Source: an uncultured Thomasclavelia sp. (GTDB taxonomy: Bacteria; Bacillota_I; Bacilli_A; Erysipelotrichales; Coprobacillaceae). From it: DNA of 18,383 nt. Below, piece after piece: positions 1-8,355 of the stretch. A program made the position numbers and the translations under genes. The stretch's first letter is position 1. Every line of letters starts with the position of its first letter. The notes under the pieces are model-generated. The model was not told where the DNA came from. It did not search any database and saw only the letters and a program-made list of their open reading frames with translations. Location: positions 1 to 18,383 of the forward strand of contig CAJUOR010000013.1 in assembly GCA_910588165.1 (NCBI GenBank). Direction: 5' to 3'.

Positions 1-57
1 GAAGAGGAGCAGCATGAGCGCCCCGAGCAGAAGGAACAGGACCGGTGCAGGACGGAT
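1..57. other. GC-rich edge segment of atypical composition
   Basis: The first 60 bases hold 37 G/C (about 62%), whereas the next 60 hold about 17 (28%), which matches the rest of the window. The forward frame encodes a charged stretch rich in E, Q, K and R. The antisense reading of the same codons is strongly hydrophobic (PVLFLLLGALMLLLF), like a membrane segment of a GC-rich gene. The shift falls next to an ATG at 56 that opens a signal-peptide-like reading in frame 2. This may be a chimeric junction or a recombination edge; the sequence alone cannot decide. Confidence 0.5.
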
Positions 58-3000
58 GAAGAAGATAAAAAGATATTATCTACGGCTATTTTTAATCATG
101 ATAGCTCTAACGCTTTACTAGATATTGATGCTAACGGTAAAGTTGATTTGTTAGACTTAAATGCTTTCACTTATGTTTATAGCGATCATAATAGCGATGA
201 TGTTAAGAGATTGGAAGCCGGAGTAGAAATATTCCCTTTATTAGTTAACAATGTTTCAGTCAATGTTGATGAAACGCAAGGCACTATTGAGGGAAATATA
301 GAGGACATTCTTGAAGACTCAGCTGATAGAGAAACAATAAAGTTAAGTCCGCAAAATGAAGGGGATATTTCAGTTAATAACCCCATTCAGTTAAGCCTTG
401 ATATCCAAGAGCCAATAGAGGTTACACAGTTGACTATCCAAGGAACTAATGACAATACAATCACAAAGGGTAGTGTTATCATTGTCGATGAAAACGGTGA
501 GGAGTATGAAGTTGTTATTGGCGAAGTACAGTTATTAGCGCTTCATGCGACACGTCAAGCCATGGTGCAAGATGATGGCTCCATTGTAATTGATTTAGGA
601 ACTCAAATAGCTGTCAAAAAAGTAACTATCAGAATAACTGCCACCTCTTCTAAATCATTGGCAGAGATTTCTAAAGTAGAATTTTTGAATGGCATGGAAG
701 ACCATATTCCTGAACCGAAATTAGATATTCCGTCAGGACTTGCAGTTGATGAGTTAGATGAAGAACTTTACATTAAATGGAATGCTTTAAATAATGTAAC
801 AGGCTATAAAGTTAAGGTAGCTTATGAAGGTCAAGAAGAAGAATATGCTTCTAATATCAATACATATAGTTTGAAATCATTTAACGGTAAAGATTTATTG
901 AACGGTAAAACCTATACAATCAGTGTTAAGGCTATCAATGATGCTGATAAGGATTCACTTTGGGAATCTGCTTATTCAGATGAAATTGAAGCTACGCCAC
1001 AGGCTGCAAAGGTCCCTGCTGCACCTGATTATGTTAGGGCAAACGGTGCTTATCGCTCAATTAACGTATCTTGGAAAGATATGAAAAGTACAGATTCATA
1101 CAATGTATTTTATCGTGAAAAAGGAAAAGGTGAGTACATCGAAGCTGTAAGCAGTTATAAAGGGACTTCATATACAATTGATTCCTTAAAGGATAATGTT
1201 ACATACGAAGTCTATGTGAGTGGTAATAACAAAATGGGCACAGGACCGGGTTCTTTAGTCAGTGAAGCTACAACAATTACGATTATGGCTGCCCAATTAC
1301 CACAATATAAATTATTAAATACTTCTAATGGTAAAGGTGAGTTATCAAGCCATATTGTCAATGTATATTACGGTAAAAATGGTGTAACTCAAATCATCAA
1401 TAGCCCATTAGATGAAGCAAGTACCACAACAAATAGCGCTTTAGCTTTAGTTGATAATGATTATGAATCTTATATGCAAATCAAAGACTGGGATTTTGGT
1501 GTAAGTTATCATCATGATTGGCGTTTAACGTTCGAGTTTGACGATACTTATGAAATGAATTATATCTCATTTGCCGGACCGATAAACGATAGCAGTATCA
1601 ACGGTATGGGGATTTCATATTTTAATGAAGAAGGAAAAGAAGTCGAGGCTTCTGTTGACGCTTTCAGAAGATTAACAGATGTTAATGGTAGAATTTATTA
1701 TATTGCGCACTTATCTAATCCTTTGAAATCAGATAAGGTTAGAGTCGGTGTACAAGGTTCGGTTCATGAAATGCGTTTGGCAGAATTTAATTTCTATTAC
1801 TATGATTCTTTAGAAAACGATGTGAATAGTCTATTCACAGATGCTTTCCATTTAACCTTAAGAGAAGATGTTACAGCTTCAACGGTTGAAGATTTACAAA
1901 AGAGATTGAATACGCCTGATGAAGTGTCAAAAGAATTGCACCCATTTAAAGATTTGATCCAGATGGAAATCAATCAAGCTAAACAAGTGGTTGAAGGAAC
2001 AGCACTCAAAGATGTTCAGGAAATTCATAACGGCATTTCTAGTCATAAGCAAGGAGCATTAGGCTTTGGCGGATTAAATTCATGGCAACCACTAGGCTAT
2101 GTGACATATCCGGAAGATACATTGATTGTTTATGTCGGTCAAGAAGGTAAACGTAATGGTCAAGCAGTCAATTTACAGCTTGTATATTCACAATACCATG
2201 CGGAAGCTGCTTCATTTATTGGCAGTCCAATCAATTTAAAAGTCGGTAAAAATGAAATTAACACGAAACAGTTGCAATCTATCGGGGTTGAAAAAGGTGG
2301 TTCTGTTTACGTTCAATATACCGGTAATTCTAATGAAAAAATTGCGGTTAGAGTATCCGGCGGAGCAAAAATCGCTACTTTAGATTTATATCATGTAAGT
2401 GATCCAAGTGAACGTTTAGAAAGAGTAAAAGTTTATCTGCAAAGTTTACAAACACAACTTGATGAGATGAATACTAAACATGAAGCACTTCATCAAAATC
2501 ATCAAAGTGTTGACTATGACTATGATGAACAAAACTGTATTTTAGGCGCTAGTGAAATTATGCTAGATTATATGTTATATTCTGTTTCAGGCAAACAGAT
2601 CATGGCAGGCTTGAAAGGGTCAACATTAGATGAAAAAGCCGAACAATTATTAAATTCATTAGATGCTATGGATCAAATGATGGAATTATTCTATCAAAAT
2701 AAGGGATTGAATAAAAATGCTGCATCAATCACTGATCGTTATCCTGCTCAGCATTTAAATATTCGTTACCATAGAATGTTTGCCGGTGCTTTCATGTATG
2801 CAAGTGGCAATCATATCGGTATTGAATGGGGTTCAGTTTCCGGTCTTTCAAATGGTATTCCATTTGTTGCTACAGAAGATGGTAAGTACATCTCAGGGGC
2901 TGCGTTCGGTTGGGGAATCTCTCATGAAATCGGGCACGACATCAATCAGGGGTGCTATGCCATTGCCGAAATAACAAACAACTATTTTGCATTATTATCA

Positions 3001-4701
3001 CAAAATCGTGATTCTAATGCGACGACTAGATTTAAGTATCCGTCTGTTTATGAAAAAGTAACCTCAAACACTGAGGGTGTTTCAAGCAATGTCTTTACTC
3101 AATTAGCGATGTATTGGCAATTACATCTAGCTTATGATCAAAATTATCATTACAAATTATATGATTCACATGAAGAACAGTTAGATGCATTGTTCTTTGC
3201 CAGAGTAGATTACTATGCACGTAATCCGGGGAAAGCACCAATTCCTGAAGGTGGAGTTGCCTTAAAGTTAGATGGAGATGCTAAACAGAATATTATCCGC
3301 TTGGCCTCTGTAGCTGCCCAAAAGGATTTAACGGATTTCTTTACGGCATGGGGAATTATTCCGAATGCTCAAACGAAAGCATTTATCAGTCAATTTGAAC
3401 CTGAAACTAAGAAAATTCAATATTTAGATGATGATTCAATGGCTTATCGCTTAGAAGGCTACGATAGAATGTCTTCAGATACTGCTGTTAAGGCAGAGTT
3501 ATTCAATGCTGTCAATAGCAATCAAGTAACCTTAACGATTTCAAATACAAATGAAGTTGATGGGGCTATGTTAGGCTATGAGATTTTAAGAAACGGTCAA
3601 GCTGTCGGCTTTATCAATGCTCAAAACGGTGAAACAACCTTTACAGATACCGTTTCAACTGTCAATAATCGTGTTTTCACTTATTCTGTTATCGGTTATG
3701 ATAGATTATTGAATCAAACTGAACAATTTGTTTTAGATCCAATCAAGATTTCACATGACGGAAGTCTTGATAAAGCAGGTTGGTTAATTGACTCGAACCT
3801 AGTTTCAGACAATGATGAAACTATCGGTGATGAAGATTCAACACCATGTGCACCTAAATCAAAAGCGGTTAATGATTTAATTGATGATAACTATCAAAAC
3901 GTTTATCGTGGTAGCACAAGCTCAAATCAAGGTGAGTTTATTCTTTCATTAAATGCTTTGGCAGATGTTACAGGTATTAAATTAACGAATCCATCATTTG
4001 ATGGAGTGCAGATTTATGTAAGTACTGATAAAAATAATTGGACTTTAGTTAAAGAAGATTCATTAGAAGTCGATAAAGAAAATAAATTATATTTCAGTCA
4101 ATTGGTTGACGGTGAGTTAGTCAATAATCAATCATTGGTTTCTTATGCAAGTAGCTATATTAAAATTGTTGCAGTTGATGAAAATGAAGTCAGCTTATCA
4201 GAGATTGATGTCTTAGGACCAAGCGGAGATAATATTGATATGGCTCAAGAAAATAGCATCGGTATCTTAAAGAACGATTATGTATTAGATGAAGACAATA
4301 CCATTCCAAAAGGCTCATTGATCTTTACCGGAACATATGCCGGCAATCCAGCTTATAATGTTGTGGAATTAAGATATAATCAAGATGAGATTTTAAGTGG
4401 ATATCAAGCTATTTTTGCGGAAGATCCTAAGGACGAAGACTTAGCCGATGTCAGTGAAGGAACTTGGATTTATTATCTAATTCCGGGAACTGATGAAAAT
4501 GGCAGTGGTTTTGGCTACTATGATGATGACGGAAAATTCGTTAAGGTGGAAATTCCTAATTCAATTTATCCGCAACTCTATCGTGTCAACGATGCTCAAA
4601 CAAATGCCGGACAACGTTTAGTCAGTGATTCCTTTGAAGTAGAAATTCCGACTGAATTACCGGAAATTGAGATTGGAAATCAAAAGAGAGGTGGTAACTA
4701 A
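1..4701 (+). CDS. Secreted M60-family (mucin-type) zinc metallopeptidase, multidomain, 5' partial
   Basis: The reading frame is open from base 1, so the visible part is 1566 codons and the true start is not in this frame within the window (the TTG at 148 is not a credible start). Residues are counted from base 1. A dockerin/EF-hand-like calcium loop (DIDANGKVDLLD) lies at about 41-52, an F5/8-type-C-like beta domain at about 130-230, and two fibronectin III domains at about 237-335 and 337-426. A second F5/8-type-C-like domain spans about 435-602 and a helical linker about 603-680. The M60 catalytic domain is about 687-1130, with HEIGH at 975-979 and the third zinc ligand Glu at 990, then a TNN stretch and MYWQLHL, as in M60 proteases. 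FN3-like and discoidin-like domains follow. M60 enzymes typically cut O-glycosylated mucins. No C-terminal anchor is visible, and the stop overlaps the next gene's ATG (TAATG), implying translational coupling. Confidence 0.88.
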   Translation, partial: EEEQHERPEQKEQDRCRTDEEDKKILSTAIFNHDSSNALLDIDANGKVDLLDLNAFTYVYSDHNSDDVKRLEAGVEIFPLLVNNVSVNVDETQGTIEGNIEDILEDSADRETIKLSPQNEGDISVNNPIQLSLDIQEPIEVTQLTIQGTNDNTITKGSVIIVDENGEEYEVVIGEVQLLALHATRQAMVQDDGSIVIDLGTQIAVKKVTIRITATSSKSLAEISKVEFLNGMEDHIPEPKLDIPSGLAVDELDEELYIKWNALNNVTGYKVKVAYEGQEEEYASNINTYSLKSFNGKDLLNGKTYTISVKAINDADKDSLWESAYSDEIEATPQAAKVPAAPDYVRANGAYRSINVSWKDMKSTDSYNVFYREKGKGEYIEAVSSYKGTSYTIDSLKDNVTYEVYVSGNNKMGTGPGSLVSEATTITIMAAQLPQYKLLNTSNGKGELSSHIVNVYYGKNGVTQIINSPLDEASTTTNSALALVDNDYESYMQIKDWDFGVSYHHDWRLTFEFDDTYEMNYISFAGPINDSSINGMGISYFNEEGKEVEASVDAFRRLTDVNGRIYYIAHLSNPLKSDKVRVGVQGSVHEMRLAEFNFYYYDSLENDVNSLFTDAFHLTLREDVTASTVEDLQKRLNTPDEVSKELHPFKDLIQMEINQAKQVVEGTALKDVQEIHNGISSHKQGALGFGGLNSWQPLGYVTYPEDTLIVYVGQEGKRNGQAVNLQLVYSQYHAEAASFIGSPINLKVGKNEINTKQLQSIGVEKGGSVYVQYTGNSNEKIAVRVSGGAKIATLDLYHVSDPSERLERVKVYLQSLQTQLDEMNTKHEALHQNHQSVDYDYDEQNCILGASEIMLDYMLYSVSGKQIMAGLKGSTLDEKAEQLLNSLDAMDQMMELFYQNKGLNKNAASITDRYPAQHLNIRYHRMFAGAFMYASGNHIGIEWGSVSGLSNGIPFVATEDGKYISGAAFGWGISHEIGHDINQGCYAIAEITNNYFALLSQNRDSNATTRFKYPSVYEKVTSNTEGVSSNVFTQLAMYWQLHLAYDQNYHYKLYDSHEEQLDALFFARVDYYARNPGKAPIPEGGVALKLDGDAKQNIIRLASVAAQKDLTDFFTAWGIIPNAQTKAFISQFEPETKKIQYLDDDSMAYRLEGYDRMSSDTAVKAELFNAVNSNQVTLTISNTNEVDGAMLGYEILRNGQAVGFINAQNGETTFTDTVSTVNNRVFTYSVIGYDRLLNQTEQFVLDPIKISHDGSLDKAGWLIDSNLVSDNDETIGDEDSTPCAPKSKAVNDLIDDNYQNVYRGSTSSNQGEFILSLNALADVTGIKLTNPSFDGVQIYVSTDKNNWTLVKEDSLEVDKENKLYFSQLVDGELVNNQSLVSYASSYIKIVAVDENEVSLSEIDVLGPSGDNIDMAQENSIGILKNDYVLDEDNTIPKGSLIFTGTYAGNPAYNVVELRYNQDEILSGYQAIFAEDPKDEDLADVSEGTWIYYLIPGTDENGSGFGYYDDDGKFVKVEIPNSIYPQLYRVNDAQTNAGQRLVSDSFEVEIPTELPEIEIGNQKRGGN

Positions 4702-5966
4702 TGAGAAAAGTATTTCAGTTTATGATAGCCGGATTAATGTGCTTATTATTAACAAGTCATTTTTACGGCAATAATAAAAGTGAGCATGATAAAGTATCTG
4801 ATGAACCACATATTATTTTGACCCCAAATCAATCCGGTGATGCTTTGACTGTTAAGCTGTCTTTAAGCGAAGAGATGTATGACCGTCAAATTGCATCGAT
4901 GCATTTATCTATTGATACGTCTGAATCTATTCAGGATTATCAAAATGTCTTTATCATGGATAAAGAACTAAAACAGGCAACTTCAATATCCGATTACAGT
5001 ATTTCAGAAGATAAAATCGATTTATTGTTCTCAAATAAAACCTCATTATTTCAAGAAAAGGAAATTGTATTAGGCACAATCAGAATTGATAGTAAAGAGG
5101 ATTTTGAAATTGAATTTACACCGGAGAAAATAGCCTATGTATATGTAGCTGCTGATAGTGAAACGTCTGAAGACTTAGAATGTCCGGGCGTAATCTTATC
5201 GAATCGTCCTATCGAACAACCGGTTAATCCGGGCAATAAACCGGAAAATCCAACTGATAAACTAGAGCAATTAGCTAACAAGATTACAGTTGAACAATTA
5301 GGTCAAAATGACTTAGCGGTTGCCAAAGAATCACAAAAGGTTGTTCAGACAAGTTCCGCTAAATACTTAAGTGAACATTATGCAGATGTTTTAGCCAATT
5401 TACCGGAAGATGCTACACTGAAAGCCCAACTAACATTAAGAAATTTAACTCAAAATGATTTGACGTTAGCCCAACAAGAAATGATTAAAGATGCTTTAAA
5501 GGCTGATATCACTATCTTAGCTCATTATGATATTTCGGTTACAGTTACAGCTTACGCCAAAGATGGTCAAATAATTCCGGAAATCAATGGTGTGGAAATC
5601 AGTGAAATGGACTCTCCGATTAAATTATCTATGACGCTTTCCGGAGAATTAATGAAGGAAAATCGCCAATTTGGTATGGTTAGATTACATAATGATGAGG
5701 TCATTGGTCTAGCCTCTAGCATGGCTAATGAAAATATCATTACCTTTGAAACCGATCGTTTCTCAATTTATACGTTAATCGCTAAAGACTATACGCAAGA
5801 AGAAGTCAATAACAATCCTGATATTTTGGATAAACCGATTGTAAGTCCGGGAGTACAGACAGGCGATCACACTTCGTTGGTGGTTCCAATGACTTTAGTT
5901 GCCTTCTTGTTGGCAGGTATTATTCTATGTTTATCTTTAAAGAGAAAGAAGTTGTTAATCAAGTAA
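4701..5966 (+). CDS. Membrane/cell-wall-anchored surface protein with cohesin-like domain
   Basis: 421 residues. It begins with a signal peptide (about 1-24: basic start, then FMIAGLMCLLLTS). Residues about 33-165 form a beta-rich region whose pattern (ALTVKLSLSEE, IASMHLSID, then KIDLLFSN and IVLGTIRID) resembles cohesin / carbohydrate-binding beta-sandwich domains; this is a pattern match, not a database hit. A Pro/Asn-rich linker at about 170-188 leads to a second domain (about 190-365) ending in a FETDRFSIYTLIAKDY segment of a type common in Firmicutes surface proteins. The C-terminus has VQTGD at 385-389, a hydrophobic helix at about 393-414, and a basic KRKK tail. This is the arrangement of a sorting signal, but with TGD in place of LPXTG. 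The ATG overlaps the protease stop by one base, with AGAGGTGG just upstream, so the two are co-translated. It may hold the protease at the surface. Confidence 0.75.
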   Translation: MRKVFQFMIAGLMCLLLTSHFYGNNKSEHDKVSDEPHIILTPNQSGDALTVKLSLSEEMYDRQIASMHLSIDTSESIQDYQNVFIMDKELKQATSISDYSISEDKIDLLFSNKTSLFQEKEIVLGTIRIDSKEDFEIEFTPEKIAYVYVAADSETSEDLECPGVILSNRPIEQPVNPGNKPENPTDKLEQLANKITVEQLGQNDLAVAKESQKVVQTSSAKYLSEHYADVLANLPEDATLKAQLTLRNLTQNDLTLAQQEMIKDALKADITILAHYDISVTVTAYAKDGQIIPEINGVEISEMDSPIKLSMTLSGELMKENRQFGMVRLHNDEVIGLASSMANENIITFETDRFSIYTLIAKDYTQEEVNNNPDILDKPIVSPGVQTGDHTSLVVPMTLVAFLLAGIILCLSLKRKKLLIK

Positions 5967-6004
5967 AATAGAGATAGATATTGAATTTCTAACCTTTATA
6001 TATC

Positions 6005-6049
6005 AAAAAGGCAGTTATGATGATGAACATCGTCATCTAACTGCTTTTT
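6005..6049 (+). terminator. Rho-independent terminator of the surface-protein operon
   Basis: An imperfect hairpin about 39 bases after the stop at 5966. The left arm AAAAAG(G)CAGTTA plus GATGATG pairs with CATCGTC and TAACTGCTTTTT, with a bulged G and a small internal loop, and ends in a T run. The A-tract on the left side means it could also act weakly in the other direction. Confidence 0.8.
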
Positions 6050-6103
6050 ATAATGTTATAAAGCATAATTATTAGTGTGTTTTATGTTCATTTTGAAATA
6101 ATA

Positions 6104-6131
6104 TTGAAACAATTCGGTGGTAAAATAAATT
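6104..6131 (+). promoter_or_regulatory. Possible promoter for the VTT-domain gene
   Basis: TTGAAA at 6104-6109 and TAAATT at 6126-6131 are separated by 16 bases, in an AT-rich region between the upstream terminator and the gene at 6171. The -10 match is weak, so this is tentative. Confidence 0.3.
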
Positions 6132-6170
6132 TATCTAAGCTAAAAGAAACTTAAGTAGGAGGAATGATGT

Positions 6171-6755
6171 GTGCATCTTTCATTTAATAAAAAATGGCTA
6201 ATCCTTATAAGCGTGTTTTGTGGTTTGGCATTGGGAATATTTGTCGTTCGTCACGGTGTCTTTTCCTCATTGGAATCAATTCAAGCCTTTTTAGACAGCT
6301 TAGGTATTTTTGCTCCTTTGGGGTTTATCGGACTGCAAATAATTCAGTGCATTGTTTCAATTATTCCGGGTGGCTTAAGTTGTGCTATCGGTGTTATCAT
6401 TTTCGGACCGGTTTTTGGTTTTATATATAATTACATAGGTATTGTGGTTGGTTCAACAATTAACTTTTTACTTGCCAAACACTATGGTAAAAAGTTTGTT
6501 ATTCAAATGATTTCTCAGAAAAGGTATGATAAATATGTATCGTGGATTGAAAAAGGAAAAAAATTTGATAAATTATTTGCCTTTACGATGTTTGCCCCGG
6601 GAACGCCTGATGATTTATTTTGTTTTTTAGCGGGTCTAACACCTATGTCATTAAAGAAATTTCTAATTATTATCATCACTTGTAAGCCTTGGGCAATTCT
6701 TGCTTACAGTATGGGCATGAGTATGGCAATCACATGGTTAGCTTCATTCTTTTAG
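6171..6755 (+). CDS. VTT/TVP38/TMEM64-family (DedA-superfamily) membrane protein
   Basis: 194 residues and very hydrophobic, with a first helix at about 9-25 and further membrane segments around 45-105 and 135-194. The region around residues 141-148 (FAPGTPDD, followed by a hydrophobic stretch with AGLTP and KKF) matches the conserved Pro-Gly/Asp core of the SNARE-associated/VTT domain. VTT proteins of this class are linked to lipid scrambling and flipping in the membrane, but the substrate of this one cannot be told. The start is GTG: a good AGGAGG (6157-6162) lies eight bases upstream, the ATGs at 6164 and 6167 are out of frame, and a stop in this frame sits just before. It appears to be a single-gene unit; the next gene has its own promoter. 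Confidence 0.8.
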   Translation: MHLSFNKKWLILISVFCGLALGIFVVRHGVFSSLESIQAFLDSLGIFAPLGFIGLQIIQCIVSIIPGGLSCAIGVIIFGPVFGFIYNYIGIVVGSTINFLLAKHYGKKFVIQMISQKRYDKYVSWIEKGKKFDKLFAFTMFAPGTPDDLFCFLAGLTPMSLKKFLIIIITCKPWAILAYSMGMSMAITWLASFF

Positions 6756-6796
6756 ATTTAATCCTCTTAAAATCAAGCTGAAAAATAGGTGAAAGA

Positions 6797-6825
6797 TTGC
6801 TTTTTATGCTAGAATAGTGTATAGT
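6797..6825 (+). promoter_or_regulatory. Sigma-A-type promoter of the SLC13-like transporter
   Basis: TTGCTT at 6797-6802, a spacer of 17 bases, then TATAGT at 6820-6825. The expected start is about 6832, giving a leader of about 20 bases containing AGGAG (6841-6845), eight bases before the ATG at 6854. No terminator separates it from the VTT gene, so some read-through is possible. Confidence 0.65.
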
Positions 6826-6853
6826 ATAGCGAAATAGATAAGGAGTAAGAAAG

Positions 6854-8287
6854 ATGACAAAAAGAAACCTAACGATAACAATTGCTTTAATTTTGATGTT
6901 ATTCTCACGTTTTATGCCACCTTTAATGAATATCAGTGCTTCTATGTGGCAAGTAATCGGTATTTTTATAGGCACACTCATTTTGTGGATGACCATTTCA
7001 ATTGATTGGCCTTCTATTTTATGCATGGCAATGATTGCGTTTGTCCCTGAAATCAAGATCAATCAGATTTTTGCCTCTAGCTTCGGTAATTCAACATTTG
7101 CCTTTTTGCTGTTTACTTTTATGTGTACTTATGCTTTAAGCAAAACGACTTTTATTCGCCGTGTGGCTTTATACTTCTTGAATACCAAGATGGCTAGAAA
7201 AGGCGGGTGGTATTTTCTGTTTTTATATTTTCTAAGTGTTTTATGTCTAGGCGCATTTATTAGTCCGACGGTCTTAGTTGTCGTGCTCATCGCCTTAACT
7301 AAAGAGATTTTTGCGATTCTTCAATTGGAAAAAGGCAATTCATGTGCAAGTATGATGATGATGGGAATGGTTTTTACTTCCGGTATTGCAGCCGGTATGA
7401 CGCCGATTGCTCACGTTTTCCCTTTAATGTCTATGAGTTTTTACCAAAATATTGTTGGCGAAAGTGTCAGTTATTTTAAATATATGTTAGTGGGAATTCC
7501 GGTTGCTTTGCTTTCTTTTGCAGTTATGATTTTGATGTTTAAATGGCTCTATCGTCCTTGTGTTTCCGAGCTTCAAAGTGTGGATATTGCTTCTTTAAAA
7601 GAAGATTTACTACCTTTAAATCGTAGAGAACAGTATATTATCGGTATTTTTGGTCTGGTTATTGCTTTATGGGTTTTACCTGAATTGTTGAAAGGTATTT
7701 TACCTGATGTCTATGCATGGATAAACAGTTATGGGACAGCCATGCCGCCGATGTTAGGCGCTTTAGCCTTGTTTATCATTACGGTGGATAATCAACCCTT
7801 ACTTGATTTTAAAGATACATTGTCCAATGGTATTCCTTGGGCTAGTTTAGTGATGGTTGCCGGGACATTAACGTTAGCCAGTGCTTTAACGAATGAAGAT
7901 ATTGGCTTTATTCATTGGATTACTCAAGGCATTACACCGCTTGTTCAAAATGTCAGTCCAATCATCTTAATCTTAGTCTTTTTGCTATGGACAAGTATCG
8001 AAACCAATCTTTCTTCCAATATGGTAACTGTTAGTGTTGTATGTACAGTGGCGATTCCCTTAACGTTAGCTTTACCAAATATCAATACCGAGGCTTTGGC
8101 GATTTTAATTGGCATGATGGCTTCCTATGCCTTTGCGACACCTCCGGCAATGGCGACGATTGCCTTTGTTTTAGGGACAGGTTATACGACAACTAAAGAA
8201 ATGGCGAAATACGGTTTTATTCTAATGGTGTTGACAACGCTTCTAGCGACATTCGTAGGTTACCCTTTAGGCTGTTTGGTTTTTTAA
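6854..8287 (+). CDS. SLC13/DASS-type (ion transporter superfamily) anion symporter
   Basis: 477 residues with roughly eleven hydrophobic segments spread over the whole length, the size of bacterial dicarboxylate/sulfate symporters. The second half carries a recognisable SLC13-like signature region: TSIETNLSSNM at about 381-390, followed by a hydrophobic stretch with CTVAIPL, and further on an AFATPPAMA turn. In the first half, the position that normally holds the SNT motif reads SPT (137-139, within GAFISPTVLVV), so half of the usual substrate/sodium site is altered. The family moves C4-dicarboxylates, citrate or sulfate with sodium across the cytoplasmic membrane; the substrate here is not predictable. 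It has its own promoter and terminator. A more distant ArsB/NhaD-type relationship is the alternative. Confidence 0.75.
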   Translation: MTKRNLTITIALILMLFSRFMPPLMNISASMWQVIGIFIGTLILWMTISIDWPSILCMAMIAFVPEIKINQIFASSFGNSTFAFLLFTFMCTYALSKTTFIRRVALYFLNTKMARKGGWYFLFLYFLSVLCLGAFISPTVLVVVLIALTKEIFAILQLEKGNSCASMMMMGMVFTSGIAAGMTPIAHVFPLMSMSFYQNIVGESVSYFKYMLVGIPVALLSFAVMILMFKWLYRPCVSELQSVDIASLKEDLLPLNRREQYIIGIFGLVIALWVLPELLKGILPDVYAWINSYGTAMPPMLGALALFIITVDNQPLLDFKDTLSNGIPWASLVMVAGTLTLASALTNEDIGFIHWITQGITPLVQNVSPIILILVFLLWTSIETNLSSNMVTVSVVCTVAIPLTLALPNINTEALAILIGMMASYAFATPPAMATIAFVLGTGYTTTKEMAKYGFILMVLTTLLATFVGYPLGCLVF

Positions 8288-8292
8288 ACATG

Positions 8293-8316
8293 AGCAATCA
8301 GATGATTGCTTTTTTA
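8293..8316 (+). terminator. Terminator after the SLC13-like gene
   Basis: AGCAATC, loop AGAT, then GATTGCT followed by six T residues, starting five bases after the stop codon. It is a compact perfect stem. Its 3' arm overlaps the likely -35 box of the next gene's promoter. Confidence 0.85.
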
Positions 8317-8335
8317 ATTTGGATTATTGTATAAT
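8306..8335 (+). promoter_or_regulatory. Promoter of the murQ-anmK-kinase operon
   Basis: A consensus TATAAT lies at 8330-8335. TTGCTT at 8306-8311, inside the terminator's 3' arm, is 18 bases upstream. The start would be near 8342, immediately before GAGGTG (8343-8348) and the ATG at 8356, so the leader is only about 14 bases. No operator-like repeat was seen. Confidence 0.65.
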
Positions 8336-8355
8336 AGGCGTAGAGGTGAATAGAG

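Noticed and set aside
148..150. TTG as the start of the M60 protease
   Set aside because: The frame is open to base 1, no ribosome binding site precedes it, and it lies in the middle of the calcium-loop motif. Treated as a 5' partial gene.
6194..6430. Plus-strand open frame inside the VTT gene
   Set aside because: A shadow in another frame of a recognisable membrane protein, with no ribosome binding site and an unusual residue mix.
6730..7062. Minus-strand open frame of 110 codons over the transporter start
   Set aside because: It overlaps the end of the VTT gene and the well-supported start, promoter and ribosome binding site of the transporter; its composition looks like the complement of a membrane-protein gene.
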